Assembly (NCBI RefSeq): GCF_030272615.1
Contig: NC_081414.1
Coordinates: forward strand, 4,899,501 to 4,963,500
DNA: 64,000 nucleotides
Source: Cryptomeria japonica
Lineage: Eukaryota; Streptophyta; Pinopsida; Cupressales; Cupressaceae
Direction of reading: 5' to 3'
The notes below the pieces were generated by a model, which worked only from the letters and a program-made list of their open reading frames with translations, searched no databases and had not been told where the DNA came from. Of the stretch, positions 1 to 11,921 are shown in pieces. Within the stretch, counting starts at the first letter, position 1, and the number at the start of each line of letters is the position of its first letter. The position numbers and the translations under genes are program-made.

Positions 1-1198
1 AACCTACCTTTGCATCTTTAGCTACTACTAATGCACCTTTAGTGACCTTCTAGACATTGTCTGTAAAGGTAACTATGCAATGTTCACTACCTAGTTGTCC
101 TGCAGAAATTAAATTTCTTCTTAAAATAGGGACATGCCTTACCTCATTCAGCGACCAATCATTTCCATTTTGCAACTTGATGTTTATCTTGTCTTTTCCA
201 ACAATCTGACATGGCTCATCATCACCCAAGTATACATGTCCAAAATCACCTTGAACACAATCTAGAAAATATTTTCTATGGGGTGTAGCATGAAACGAAG
301 CCAGTGAATCTATTACCCAAGAATCATTAACATTATCTAAATATAGAATCAATACATCTTGTAAAATATTACTTGCGACATTAGCTTCCTTACTGTCATC
401 TTTATTTTCCTCTCTTTGTTTGTTTTTTTGAGACCAACAATCTTTCTTCAAATTTCCCGGCTTTCCACAGTACCAACAATCCTTTCTTCCTCTAGATTGA
501 GAGCATCCTTTCTTTGACTTCCCTCATGACTTCTTGCACCCAAGGCCTTTTCCTCTTTCCTTTGATATTCCCTTGTTCTCTACATTCAAAACAACACCCG
601 ATGATGTTGAAGTCTCACTTGTTCTTTTCTGTCACATTTCCTTGCTTAGGATAACACGAACAACATCATCAAATTTTAAGGTGTTTGTACCAAAGACAAA
701 GTTACTTACAGCCATAACCAAGCTATTCCATCTTTCTGACAAAGAACATAAAATTAAGAGAGCCTTGACCTCTTCATCAAAGTTAACTTTTACATAAGTT
801 AATTGGCTGGTAACTATATTAAACTCATTTAAATGATCTGCTACAGATCCTCCACTCATTTTTATATTAAATAAATGCTTCATAAGAAATACCTTATTCA
901 AAGCAGAGGGTTTCTCATACAATTTAGCCAGTGCTTGCATTAGTTCTGCAGTCATTATTTTTTTAGAGATATTGAATGCTACAGATGACGCAAGGCACAA
1001 CTGAATGGTTCCCAGTGCCTTTCTGTCCAGAATATCCCAATCTTCATCTGACATCGCGGTCGGTTTCTTTATCTTTCCTTCCAATGGCCACCATTGATCC
1101 TTTTGATACAGGTAGTCCTCCATCTGCATTTTCCATAACTGATAATTCTTGTTGTTGAACTTCTCAACCTTGAATTTGGTTTCTTCCATTGCTCCCAC
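1..1198 (-). pseudogene. Ty1/copia gag-protease (5' part of gag-pol)
   Basis: Reading from 1198 downward there is one nearly continuous frame. It starts with a copia capsid domain (UBN2 type; early residues include NYQLWKMQMEDYL, then the typical SLSERWNSLVMAVSNF stretch near 700-760). A zinc knuckle follows at about 455-500, CWYCGKPGNLKKDC, whose usual His is Asn. Next comes the start of the aspartic protease (WVIDSLASFHATPHRKYF near 285-325), in which the usual Gly after Asp-Ser is Leu. The frame is broken by three stops, at about 629-631, 525 and 50; each can be explained by one C-to-T or G-to-A transition. The protein would normally package RNA and cleave the polyprotein. Integrase and RT would lie left of the window. 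Family call is firm; the copy is dead. Confidence 0.9.
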
Positions 1199-1237
1199 TC
1201 AAATTTGAAAGTCCCTGCCAATTTATAAAAATACACG

Positions 1238-1249
1238 GCTCTAATACTA
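1238..1249 (-). other. Primer-binding site of the copia element
   Basis: The minus strand reads TAGTATTAGAGC, two bases away from the standard initiator-Met tRNA primer site TGGTATCAGAGC. It sits about 40 bases upstream of the gag start and directly next to the inferred LTR edge, the expected place for a copia element. Confidence 0.7.
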
Positions 1250-1251
1250 AT

Positions 1252-1657
1252 TGTCATGGTTTAGGCAGATCTAGAGCAAATACAAATTACAAATTATATG
1301 CAGATTTGAATACAAAAAGATGAAGAAAAACACAACACAAAATAACACAGAGATTTAATGTGGTTCACCCAAGATGGGCTACATTCATAGAACATAGTCA
1401 TCAAATCATTTTCTTATTATCTAGTAAATCAATACACCACCATTTCAATGTCTTATACATTCTAGTTGCTTATAACATGCAATTTCAGGGCAACATACAA
1501 AGTCGACTAACAAAGAATAACCCTAACCCTAAAAGGAATATTCTTGTATTATTTTCCTCATACTCATATTCTCATACACGTACGAGAATTTAGGGGGGGA
1601 GCCTTTGGCTCCCCATTACTTCGACCCTTCGAGTTGACATGTCTGTCGAAGTGTACA
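1252..1657 (-). repeat. Probable 5' LTR of the copia element at 1-1249
   Basis: The left edge (plus-strand TGTCATGG) abuts the PBS. A matching right edge could be GTGTACA at 1651-1657, giving TGT...ACA ends and about 400 bp. A GC-rich hairpin (GGGGAGCC / GGCTCCCC) lies at about 1596-1614. The partner LTR lies outside the window, so the right boundary is inferred. Confidence 0.4.
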
Positions 1658-2479
1658 ATACTTGCATGATCAGTCACCACATACCAACAAGGAGTAGTCA
1701 TAGGACACAAAATGTAAACCAAAATGATAAGACCCATCATGCAAATGACATACACATGGCCAATTGACATCTCTTGCCAAGAGTAGGACTAGGATGGTGA
1801 TAACATGCCAAATATGGGAAGGATGCGTCCCGATGGGCAAAGGCAACTGATGAGACTGATTTAGGTAATAGAGCAGGTGGGGGTGAAAGTGGGTGCCGAT
1901 ATGGAATCTCATTGTTGAGGTTTGATTAGCACAATGTGGATGGATGCTTGGGTGATCGACGTGCAAGTCAAGAAGAAGCTTTGTTTAACGAGATAAGATC
2001 GGAAAGCGGGATGGAGCTTAGTGTACTAGGACAATCCTTATTTATGACCTAGACAAAAGCTCATCATCTTCGAAGGGGAGAAGTGAATGTAAGGAAGTGA
2101 AGCGAATGATGTGGGTGATCAAGATGAAAGTACCTACACAAATAAGGGGAGTGCATGATGGGCTGAGTAGCGAATTAATGAATTATATTACTAAAGACAT
2201 ATGGATATTGGTTGGAGGGGGAAAAGTAATGCAAGTGAGCGGGATGAGTGTCCAAAGAGACAGTGGATCTGACTTATTTACCTTGATGCCAAGAAATGAT
2301 TTTTCATCAAGGTACTTGTCCATAGCGCCATGAAGTGGTTTTCACTAATGGATGAATTGATTTTTCTTTACTTTTTTGCTCCTTTTCATTCTTTTTGTAT
2401 TTTTCTTGGTATTTTTTATTTTTTTTAATCTTTTATTTTATTTTTGAAAACTGATAATCTTTGAAGACTAGGAATGGAA
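1658..2479. other. Stretch without recognisable genes
   Basis: Open frames here have no recognisable similarity. On the minus strand it directly follows the integrase C-terminus at 2480, so it may be the 3' untranslated part of that gypsy element. A T-rich run lies at about 2380-2450. Confidence 0.4.
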
Positions 2480-3600
2480 TTTCTTTAGATGCATGATGTT
2501 CATGGGCTCATCCAAAGGATCTCCTTCATGTACAGCCAACTGATAGGCTCCCGATCCATACTTGGTAGTGATGACATAGGGTCCAAGCCAATTACGCTCA
2601 AACTTGCCTTTCTTCTCATGGTCTTGGAGATTTCTCTGATTTTTCATAAGGACAAGGTCACCAATGTCAAATTCTTAGGTCTTGACTTTCTTGTTGTATT
2701 TCAATCATAGGCAATTATGATATACTTGAAGGTGATTTAAGGCTTTGAGATGCCTTTCATCTAGCAATTCCAACTCTTGTAGTCTGACCACTCTATATTC
2801 TTCATAAAAAAGGATGTTTTGCATGGATACTCGTAGTGAGGGTATCTCGATCTCAAGGGGTAGAACAACTTCAGAATTGAAGACTAAGGAGTATGGTGTA
2901 GCTTCTGTGGGGGTGTGAATTCTTGTGCAGTAGGCCCAAAGGACGGGATGGAGTTGAAAGTGCTAATCACGACTAGCTTCATTGAGTGTCTTCTTGAGGA
3001 TTTTGATGAGAGTTTAATTTGAAGCCTCATCTTGACCATTAACTTGCGGGTAGTATGGGGTGGAGAAGTGGCTTTGGATGGAAAACTTTTAGCATAATTA
3101 TTTGACATCTTGATTCTTGAAAGGTCTATTGTTATCTGTGATGATAACTTTAGGGATTTCGTAGTGATAGATTAAGTAGTTCAGGATAAACTTGGAAATC
3201 TGTTTGCCAGTGGTGAAGGTGAGTGGTATGGCTTCCACCCACTTGGTAAAGTATTTAGTAGCGGTTATTATGAAATTTTGGCCATTGGATAAGGTGGGAT
3301 GGATTTTTCCTATGAGATCGAGTTCCCACAGTGAAAAAGGCTAGGGTGTGATAAATGGCTGCAGATCCTAAGAAGGCGCATGAATTTTGTCACCATGCTG
3401 CTGACAAGGGATACATTTCTTCACATAGTGATAGGCATCTTCTTCCATTGTAGGCCCGTAGTATCATGTGTGCAAACGATTCTTAGCCAAAGTGAGGTTG
3501 CTTGAGTGTGCTCCATAGATACCTTCATGTACTTCACACAGTGCTCGTTCAACCCCCTCTTTGTCTAAACACCTTAGGAGGGTCCCACCAGACATGCCAA
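2480..3600 (-). pseudogene. Ty3/gypsy integrase remnant (Tat-like)
   Basis: Translating the minus strand from 3600 downward in shifting frames gives the full layout of a gypsy integrase: a zinc-binding His-His-Cys-Cys part (residues resembling YHYVKKC and CQQHGDKIHAP at about 3380-3440), the catalytic core (ELDLIGKIHP, then a TKWVEA-like segment at about 3220-3260, then the second Asp in ITDNN at about 3130-3145), and the C-terminal GPY/F module (GDLVLMKNQRN, GPYVITTKYGSGAYQL) at about 2530-2680. The wording of the H2C2 and GPY parts resembles Tat/Ogre-type gypsy elements. Several frameshifts and stops show it is dead. No RT was found to its right and no LTR pair was found. Confidence 0.85.
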
Positions 3601-4940
3601 AATGAAGATGGCTAAAACTTCAAGACTAATGGTTAGTTACACAAATCACATACACAATCGAAAAATTCAAATATGCATAAATGAAACCATTATACCTAAA
3701 TTCCTTGCCAATTCCTCCAATTGAGCTAGTTGATGAAATAAAGAATGCACCCTTCCTCCACTTGATTTGATTTTCTCCTTTTGGATGGATTGTGGATTGC
3801 TCTCCACCACACAACAAGAGATTGGATAAAAGGATGATTATAGTGGATGGATTTGTCTAAGTGTGGCATGAATTGGACATAATATGGATACTTTTGATGT
3901 ATTTTTGGCTCTCAAACTAACAACATAAAATTTATCAAATGATGAATGATTTCTGAAGGGAGGAGACTCCAATTTATATATTGGAGGGGGCCAAAATGGA
4001 GGGCCAATATTTATTTGGAATGAAGGGTTGAGAGTGAAAGAAAGTGGGAGAGGATTGAGAGGACAAGGTGTAGGATTCAAGAGATTTACCATAAAGACAT
4101 TTCTTGTCTCCACACTCCTCAAGTACATGGGGGAGAGATCCCCAAGTACATTGGAAAAATAAAAAGGAATTAAAAATTCCTTAGGGGGAGGACAAAGGAA
4201 TTAAAAATTCCTAAATAAGAGTGTGTGGGAAGATTAAAGGGATAAAAGAATTAAAAATTCCTTAGGAAGAGGAGGCATGGGGATGTGCAAAGGATTTGAA
4301 ATCCTTTGACATGACTAAAGTTGGTGCATTTAAGGTTTGGAGGGTGAGATGGAAAATCCATTTATGGTAAAGAGTTGACCCATCCCTATTCAAGGTGATT
4401 AGGGATGTGCAAATGATTGGGAGGCGTGATTAGGTGGGTTAATGAGGGTTAGAGTGCAAGTGGGAAGGTTAGGAGGATGTGACATGAGGAGAGATAATGA
4501 GTGGAAGAAATTAAAATTGAGGAATAATGATAAGAATGATTAGAGATGAATTAATTGGGCTAGATGATAGGATTATGGAGGGTGATTTGTAGGAATCACA
4601 TGGCTACTTTAGTTAATTAAAATTAATTAGCTAATAGAGGTTTAGAAGAAAAAATGATTGGAATGACTTAAGAAGAATAGGACAAATAATTAATTTTTGA
4701 TAAATCAATTATTGGATGAAAGTAATAAAATTAATTAAATTTCATTTAATTAATTTTAAGAAGAATGGGATAGACACAGTATGTACAGATTTCAACTTAA
4801 GTAAACCATAATTGCCAATATCAAATTATAAAATTCTAAACCCCATATCATCAAAGCAACATTTACTATTATTTCCTTAAAGATAGATCAATTAATCAAC
4901 ACATAGACACACATCCACACAATGAACACCATATTTATGT
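3601..4940. other. Gene-free stretch with short palindromes
   Basis: No coding similarity was seen. Between about 4165 and 4310 there are repeated short palindromes: GGAATTAAAAATTCC occurs twice, a one-base-shorter version AGAATTAAAAATTCC once, and AGGATTTGAAATCCT once. This resembles the U3 part of an old LTR, but no boundary or partner copy was found. Confidence 0.4.
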
Positions 4941-4964
4941 GTGTAGACACCCAAAATTGTCCAG

Positions 4965-5215
4965 TCTATTTAAATAAATATTTTATTTATTTAATTATCT
5001 AAGCTTAATCTTTCTATTAATTAAACAAATCTTTATTTATTTAATTAATTCATTTATCCTCTTCTAGCCTTATTTCTCATTTAAATAAATACATCTATTT
5101 ATTTAAATTATCTTTTTCCTAAATTAAATAAATATCTTATTTATTTAATTGATCTCACTCCTTCTATTAATTAAATAAATCTTTATTTATTTAATTAATT
5201 CATTAACCTTTTCTA
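4965..5215. repeat. Array of AT-rich hairpins
   Basis: About five imperfect copies of a palindromic unit built on AAATAAAT(N3-6)ATTTATTT, several flanked by TTAATTAA, are spaced 40-55 bases apart and separated by short pyrimidine-rich linkers. Each can fold into a stem-loop. The array lies in the putative U3 of the LTR starting at 4942. Confidence 0.75.
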
Positions 5216-5363
5216 CCCATGACACATGTCATTCATCTCTTAATTCATACACTACCTACCCCTTTCATTATTTTATTATTTCTTTTACCTACCCTCTAAT
5301 CATAGCCGACCATTTATCTTTTACACCTCTCAATCTTATCCCTCCATTTCATATAGTGTCTTC

Positions 5364-5371
5364 TATATAAG
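5364..5371 (+). promoter_or_regulatory. TATA box of the LTR
   Basis: TATATAAG lies in a pyrimidine-rich context about 420 bases into the LTR that starts at 4942, where transcription of the retroelement would be expected to begin. Confidence 0.5.
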
Positions 5372-5592
5372 GAGATGCTTCCTTCATTATCAACCCTAAT
5401 CAACCATCCTAATCAATCTATGCAAACCCCCCGTTGACTACTTGACTACACTATGCTTTTGAACATAGGCGATCCTACTTGCAACCACATTCCGTTCTTT
5501 GTTGAGCTCTTGTGCACATAAAATCTGAGAGCAAATATATCAAGCAAGATCAATGGAGATAGGAAGAATGGAGATTCAAACCCTATTGGACA

Positions 5593-6421
5593 TGTGATGG
5601 TATAATCTTTGTGATTTCATTTGATTTGCATTGTCTTAGGTAATCTTCATATGTTATGGTGGATCTTTGTTGTTGCTAGGCTAGGATTTTTGTGGTTGAA
5701 TTCATTGATTCTTTCAATATTATCATTGTTGTTATCCATTTTCACCATAAACAATGTGGAAACCCATAATGGGAAAAACCATGGTGAGAATAGTTGCTTG
5801 GGTCTACTACCCAAACCCAACCTCACAAAATAATGATCACTTACAATGTAAAGTAGGAACCAACCTACCAGAGACATTGATCCACAATTATATTTGTAGG
5901 CACGAAGCTACATGAGACACCAATATCCCTTCTCCAAGATCTGAGCACCAACTTAATGGGTGAGACACCAATCCCAATGGAATACAAATATATGAATTAC
6001 AAACCTTCAAAGTGAAATATCAACTTGCAATTGATGTGATCAACCTTCAAAACACTCTCTCATGCTGCATATGGTCTTCTTATTAAAGTACACAATGATT
6101 GAAATGCAACTCACATAACATCACCCTCAAATTTGTACATCAAACACATATAAGATTATTACATTGAAGACAATAATTACATAACTTTTCAACATTCCAG
6201 GACAAATCCTAGATCACTATATATATGCATTACAATTACAATTACATTCATGTGATGGCCTAAAATAAATATTATTACATTTGCAAGTTGGACACAAACT
6301 TAACCCTTAACCAAACATGTAATAGGCTAGGCCCAATAGCCCACACACTACTCAATAAGAAAGAACATACTATGTGGTTTCCAATGTAGCCTTATCTTGT
6401 CCCAATGGTCATCCACATTAA
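5593..6421 (-). repeat. Region with a copia-type LTR fragment
   Basis: At about 5745-5800 the plus strand reads ATGTGGAAACCCATAATGGG followed by AAAAACCATGGTGAG. Its complement is the TTTTTCCC...GGGTTTTCCACGT motif found near the 3' end of many plant copia LTRs; the same motif occurs in the copia LTRs at 28730, 40670, 44900 and 45300. This marks an old LTR in minus orientation. Edges were not found, and the rest of the stretch holds no recognisable gene. Confidence 0.45.
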
Positions 6422-7218
6422 TGCAACAGAGGGTGAAATTAATCTTCTCTCACCTTTTCCCTATCCTTCTCATAGGGTCTTCAGACTTAACAGTCAACAG
6501 TAAACTTCCTAACCTATCACATGAAGATGCTAGGTTCAATTTTGAAGAGAGTCAATCCCCTGTCCACCTTTTGCTGCAGTACCTTATTCTAACATTAACC
6601 TAACCCAAACATAACCCATTCCACCTGAAAATATCTACAGTATGGTGGAATGATGGTCATTCATGTTATGGACTTTCAAACCTCTTAAGCTCTTGGCTAC
6701 GAACTCTTCCTGTCATAGAAATGACAGTACTTACTAACTTCCTTACCACCCAAACTCCTATAGATTTAAATGAAAACTATTCCATCATATGATTAATAGA
6801 CCACAATTCAAGATTGTAACAGATCGTATAGGTTGTGCAATCCAAAGGAAAGATTACAAAAGAAAAAATAGTTTCAGTAGCATAAAATGAACAGTTTCTA
6901 TTTGTTCCCCCTTCCAATCTTTCAACAACAAAATGTAACCTTCAACAATAGCTTCCAAAGCATATAAAACATTAGGAATTTCGATACCAACAATCATACC
7001 ATGATTGTTGGTGTTCCAGTTACCACCGTTTAAGCATTCTTTCCCATTTTATTATCATTGACACAAAACCGACCCTACAAGAAACATATAATTGAGGAAA
7101 CACAAAACGGTCACCATGGACCTTTATTCGAACCAAAATAAATCAAAACCCCTAATTTAACTCCTAAGTCAGTTTTAGACCAAAAATGCCAAGTCGATGC
7201 TCCTGTACCATACACCCA
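6422..7218 (-). repeat. 3' LTR of the chromovirus
   Basis: It aligns over its whole length with 11922-12726. The inner edge (TGGGTGTATGG on the minus strand) lies some 80 bases beyond the chromodomain frame. A GCATATAAAAC block near 6960 is shared with the other copy and could be the U3 TATA region on the minus strand. The copy has a private indel there: the other LTR carries about 15 extra bases. Confidence 0.85.
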
Positions 7219-7254
7219 GAGAGGTAAAGATTTCATCCTCTTGATGAAATGAGG

Positions 7255-8477
7255 TCTTCAACTTTGACTCCATGCTAGTTAATGTTTGTTTCAAACATCT
7301 AGGTTGCATCCTCATTTGGTAAACCAAGCCACTTGACCAAGTAATCCTTATACTCCTTCCTTCTTGTCCTCTTCACCACCTTGGAATCTATGATAACTTC
7401 AAGTTGCATTAGTTGATTAGGTGGAATATCTTTAATCCAATCCACATCATCATCCTCAGGTTCACTTGCTTCCTGACCTACAACAACATATCCCTTAAAA
7501 GGGTATAAGTCAGCCACATTAAAGATTGGTGAGATGACAACTCCCTGTGGGAGTTCAATTTCATATGTATGACCAAACTTGTGTACAATTCTGCAAGGAC
7601 CAATCTTTTTCATCATCAACTTGTGTATTTTACTTTGGGAAGCCTCTCCTTCCTGAGATAAGCAAACACCACATCCCCAACTTTATATTGGACATCTTTC
7701 TTTCTCAAATCTGCACTCTCTTTATACTTTCCCACACTCTTCTTTAAAGTCTCTGTGACCTGCTCATGGATATCTTTCATGGTTAAAAAAAAATCTTCAG
7801 CATGTGCACTTCTTTTTTTCAATCCACTTATGTCTTTAAGCTCATAGAGTCCCCTTGGATGCATTCCATAAACAACCTCAAATTGACTTTTACCAATACT
7901 ATGGTTTACTGAGTCATTATAGGCATATTCAACTCATGACAATATCAAATCCCAAGCTTCCTTATGTTCCTTTGTCAAACATCTCAATAAATTGCCCAAA
8001 GATCTATTCAGAGCCTTAGTTTTCCCATCTATTTGAGGATGGTAGGCAGAACCCAAGGTTAAATTAGTCCCTAGCTTCCTCCACAAGGTTCTCCAAAAAT
8101 GACCAATGAACTTGGGATCTTTGTCTGATACTATAGATAATGGCAAACCATGAATTTTGAAAAATCTCTCTAAAGAACAAATGTGCAATATGAGAGGCAT
8201 CATTAGTTGTCTTACATGCAATGAAATGTGCCATCTTACTAAATTTGTCCACTACTACATAAACACTATCAAACCCCCTTGAAGTCCTTGGTAGTCCCAA
8301 CACAAAATCCATACTTATTGACTCCCATGGTCTGCTTGGTATGGGTAATGGTTGATACAAACCGACATTGGAACTTGAGCCCTTAGCCCTTTGACATATC
8401 ATACAACTATCAACAAAATTTTTCACATCCAAGTGAATCTTTGGCTAATAGTAAAACCTCTTGACCTATTCTAAAGT
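7255..8477 (-). pseudogene. Chromovirus integrase core, C-terminal part and chromodomain
   Basis: From 8477 downward: the second half of the zinc-binding part ([12 protein letters not shown]), the core with first Asp in SMDFVLGLP at about 8310, a frameshift near 8170, the second Asp in IVSDKDPKF at about 8115, then YHPQIDGKTKALNRSL at about 8010-8050, where the catalytic Glu is replaced by Lys. The GPY-type tail (GDVVFAYLRKER, IGPCRIVHKFGHTYEIELP) follows after a one-base frameshift near 7618. It ends with a chromodomain (about 7430-7299: EVIIDSKVVKRTRRKEYKDY then LVKWLGLPNEDAT), where the next Trp codon has become TAG. The enzyme would insert the cDNA into the genome; this copy cannot. Confidence 0.9.
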
Positions 8478-10013
8478 TTAATCACAACCAAAATGTCCCC
8501 CTAAAGTACCATAGTGATTTTCCTTCACCAAATTCTCCCTCATTGAGAATTTAGGCACACACAACTGGGTCCCCTTGAAGAGTAACCCATATTGTATCAC
8601 AAAATCCTCATAGTCTTTATGAAATGAACCTTGAAATTGCTGGCATACATTAAAAGCATCACTGAAATCTGCATCAGTAGCATACATACCTCTAAAACTG
8701 TCTATTCCCACACTTTGGAGCTGCACTTCTTGTACTAGTCCCACTCTCCTACTCAATGCATCAACTACTTTATTGGCTTGTCCTTTCTTATGTTTGATGG
8801 TGAATGTATAAGTATGAAGACATTCTACCCATTTAATGTGTCAATGACTTAATTTCTCTTGACTATTAAGAAAACTCAAAACATGATTATCAGTGAATAC
8901 TACAAACTCCCTAGGTAGAAGGTAATGTCTCCATTTTTTAAGTGCTTAGACCATGACATAAAGCTCCAAATCATATGATGAATGTTTCTTTTTGGCCTCA
9001 TTTAGTTTTTCACTAAAGAATGCAATCGGTTTTCCTTCCCGACTTAATACTGCCCCTATTGCAAACCCACTAGCATCACACTCAATAGTAAATACTTTAC
9101 CAAAATCAGGAAGAGTAAGGATTGGCTGTTGTGATACCTTTTTCTTCAAGAATTCAAATCTTTGATATGATTCCTCTATCCATTGAAACCTGATCTTTTT
9201 CTCCCCTTTAATGGTGTCAATCATTGGTGCAATAATATGACTGAAATTTCTAGTAAATTTGATGTAAAAACTTGCAAAGCATGGAAACCCCTAACTTCTC
9301 CAACTATCCTAGGTGTAGGCTAGCTGATTATTGCTTCCACTTTGGTGGGAGCCATCTTCAAAGTTCCTTGAGAGATCACAAATCCTAAATATACAAGTTC
9401 CTCCTTCATCCACACACACTTCTTGAGGTTGATCATTAGTCAAACCTCATTCAATCTCCTTAACACCCTATCCAAGTGTTCTTCCTTTGTCTTGTTGTAG
9501 ACTAAAATGTCATCCAGGTATACTGCTACAAACTTATTGAGAAAATCTCTCAAGACCAAATTCACGAGTCTCATGAATGTACTAGGGGAATTATAACCCA
9601 AAGGGCATCACTAACCATTCATAGAGGCCTTCATTGGTTTTGAATGTTGTTTTCCACTTATCACCTTCTCCTACCCTTATCTAATGATAAGGACTCCTTG
9701 AATCTATCTCTGAAAAGTACCTTGCACCTGCTAGGTTGTCCATGAGGTCTTCTATCTGAGGTATAGGTAATTTATACCTAATTGTGATTTTGTTTATATC
9801 CCTAGAGTCTGTGCAAAGTCTCCAATTCCCATCCTTTTTGGGTGCCTATACAGTTGGCACAACACATGGACTTAGGCTCTTTCTTACTAAACCTTTATCC
9901 AGCAACTCCTGCACTTGATTTTTGATCTCCTCATTTTGTTGAGGTGTCATCTTATATGCTGCCTTATTGGATAGACTTGCACCGGGTATTAAGTCTATGT
10001 GATGACTTACATC
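8478..10013 (-). pseudogene. Chromovirus reverse transcriptase and RNase H
   Basis: RT runs from about 10010 to 9230: APKKDGNWRLCTDSRDINKI (about 9795-9855), then the polymerase motif AVYLDDILV at about 9500-9530. RNase H follows (9224-8770): the first catalytic Asp lies in TIECDASGFAIGAVLSREGK, then SEKLNEAKKKHSSYDLE, then VFTDNHVL, then DALSRRVG at about 8745-8765. The N-terminal zinc part of integrase begins at about 8690. At least five stops or frameshifts interrupt the region (for example at about 9842, 9690, 8946, 8840 and 8475). The product would copy the RNA into DNA and remove the RNA strand. Confidence 0.9.
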
Positions 10014-11879
10014 CTAAACTGGAGGCAAAGCATTTGACAACTCCTCCACTACTATATACTCATACTTGTCAAGTAGACCCTGCACTTCATTTGGGACTTC
10101 TTCCTTGTCACTAGTTGCGGTATTGCAGATTGGCTTAATTACAATGGTATATCCACATCCTTCTTCCTCAAGATCCTTCAAAAACTCCTTCTCCTTCACC
10201 ACCATGATAATAGGTCCTTCATGAGCTGCACCCATATCTTCTTGCAGTGGTTCAACGCTATAAGACACTTCATCCTTTTCAATAACATAAGTGTTTTTAT
10301 GCCCATCATGTTGGGCTCTCCTATCAAATTGCCAAGGCCTTCCAAGAAGAAGGTGGCACACATCCATTGGAACAATATCACATAGAATTTTATCCTTGTA
10401 GGGACCCATATTAAACTCTACCCATGCTTGCTCATTCACAAGTACTCGTTGTCCCTTATTAAGCCATGATATCTTATAAGGATTTTAATGAGGGATTCAC
10501 TTTAGCTTAAGTTTTTCTACCATTTCTAAAGAATCTATATTATCTATTGAACCTGAATCAACTATAACTTTGCATACCTTGCCTTGAGATTTGCAGGTTG
10601 TTCGAAACAAAGCTCTCCTTTGAGGAGGCTCCTTGATGGTTGGTACTTTTATTAGAGTCCTTTTAATCACCAGAGATTCTCCTGTCTCTAGAGTGACATG
10701 AATAGAGGGAGAGTTCACACTCCCTTCATCCTCTTCCCGCACAAATTGGTTCCTCTTCTCTCCATTATAAGAACTAGTACCAACTTTATCAGGACACTTC
10801 CATGCTGGATGTCCAATTTGGTTGCAATTATAGCATTTTCCTGAGAAAGTATTAGAACCCCTTCCTGTTCCATTGAATCTTCCCTTTCCTCTTGGTCTCC
10901 TACCTCTAAAACTTCCTATTGAATTACTATTAGACTCTTGGTTTGTATTCTGCTCACCTGGTTCCTTTTGTGGTCCTCTTCCACTATGACTTCCTCTGCC
11001 TCTAAAAATTCTTCCCCTACCTCTTCCTTGTTGTTCTTGCTTTCTCTTAATCTTTTCTTCAGCCTTACAAGTGATTTGATAACATTCTTCCATAGTACTT
11101 GGAGTGCCCAAGCTCAATTCATCATGTATATTGAATCTCAGCCCATTGAGATACCTTGCAATCTTCTCCACATCATCTTCATGGTTTCTGGATCTCAAAG
11201 TCAGTTAGTGGAATTCTTCCATATAGGACTTAGCATCCATATCCTTCTGCTTTAGATTTTGAAGTTTCCTAAATGTCTGCACAACATAATCAACTGGTAG
11301 GAACTGGGCCTTGAGTTTTGAGACCATTCTGTCCCATGACCCTATCTTTGTTTTACCTCCTTTCACCCTCTCTTCTTGAACAAAATTCCACCAAGTGAGT
11401 GTTGGACCTTTCAACTTTGCTTTGGCATACCTTACCTTCTTGGTATCCTCTACCTCCTCAAATTCAAAGAAATTGTCAAGTGCATCTATCCATGCTAGGA
11501 TCTCTTCACTATCTCTTTTTAGTCCATACATGGGAACTTCAACCTTCACCATGGAAACACTATCCCCTTTCACAACCTTGAGCATCCTTACCATTCTCAA
11601 CTCTTTAGGGTCCATTGGTGGCTCTGACACCTGTTGACCCACAACTGGAGGGTTATTACCATCACCCCCTTTCTCTTCCTCATCACTTTGGTCACCATTG
11701 ACAATTCCTCTTCTATGATTCTTCTCCAAAGCTATTAACCAGACCAAGGTTGCTTCTTGAGATTCTTTGAATTTTTTTTCCTTCGAGAGCAGTTGATCTT
11801 TCAACTCCCGAATCTCCCTAGCTACAGAATAACCTTTCAGAGGCATCTTGGACTTCAACTTACTAGCACCTAGTTTCAT
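10014..11879 (-). pseudogene. Chromovirus gag and aspartic protease
   Basis: One frame runs from an ATG at 11879, just inside the PBS. Residues 1-100 hold a charged coiled-coil-like head (REIRELKDQLLSKEKKFKES). The retrotransposon capsid domain follows at about residues 120-225 (LTWWNFVQEERVKGG, LKAQFLPVDYV). A single TAG at about 11203 replaces what is probably a Lys codon. The frame continues at 11198 with the rest of the capsid, an RG-rich linker, the zinc knuckle CYNCNQIGHPAWKC (about 10800-10840) and the protease active-site start KVIVDSGSIDN (about 10540-10575). A stop lies at 10497, and the protease C-terminal motif HLLLGRPWQFD is at about 10320-10350. Apart from the few stops the reading frame is well kept. 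Confidence 0.9.
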
Positions 11880-11907
11880 TCACTTCTTCCTCTTGATCTA
11901 CAACCAT

Positions 11908-11919
11908 GCTCTGATACCA
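11908..11919 (-). other. Primer-binding site of the chromovirus
   Basis: The minus strand reads TGGTATCAGAGC, a perfect match to the usual initiator-Met tRNA primer site, two bases inside the 5' LTR. Confidence 0.93.
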
Positions 11920-11921
11920 CT

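Larger units (their letters stand above)
4942..5592 (+). mobile_element. Probable solo LTR (gypsy-like)
   Basis: It begins TGTAGACACCCAAAATTG, a start typical of plant gypsy LTRs, contains a hairpin array in its U3 and a TATA box at 5364, and ends near TTGGACA at 5592. ATGTG occurs at 4937-4941 and again at 5592-5596 and may be the target duplication, overlapping the final base. No internal region of matching orientation adjoins it. Boundaries are uncertain by a base or two. Confidence 0.5.

Noticed and set aside
534-797. Plus-strand open frame of 87 codons
   Set aside because: Antisense shadow of the copia gag on the minus strand.
1670-1966. Minus-strand open frame of 98 codons rich in His and Pro
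   Set aside because: No recognisable motif; sits in an area of retroelement debris; probably chance.
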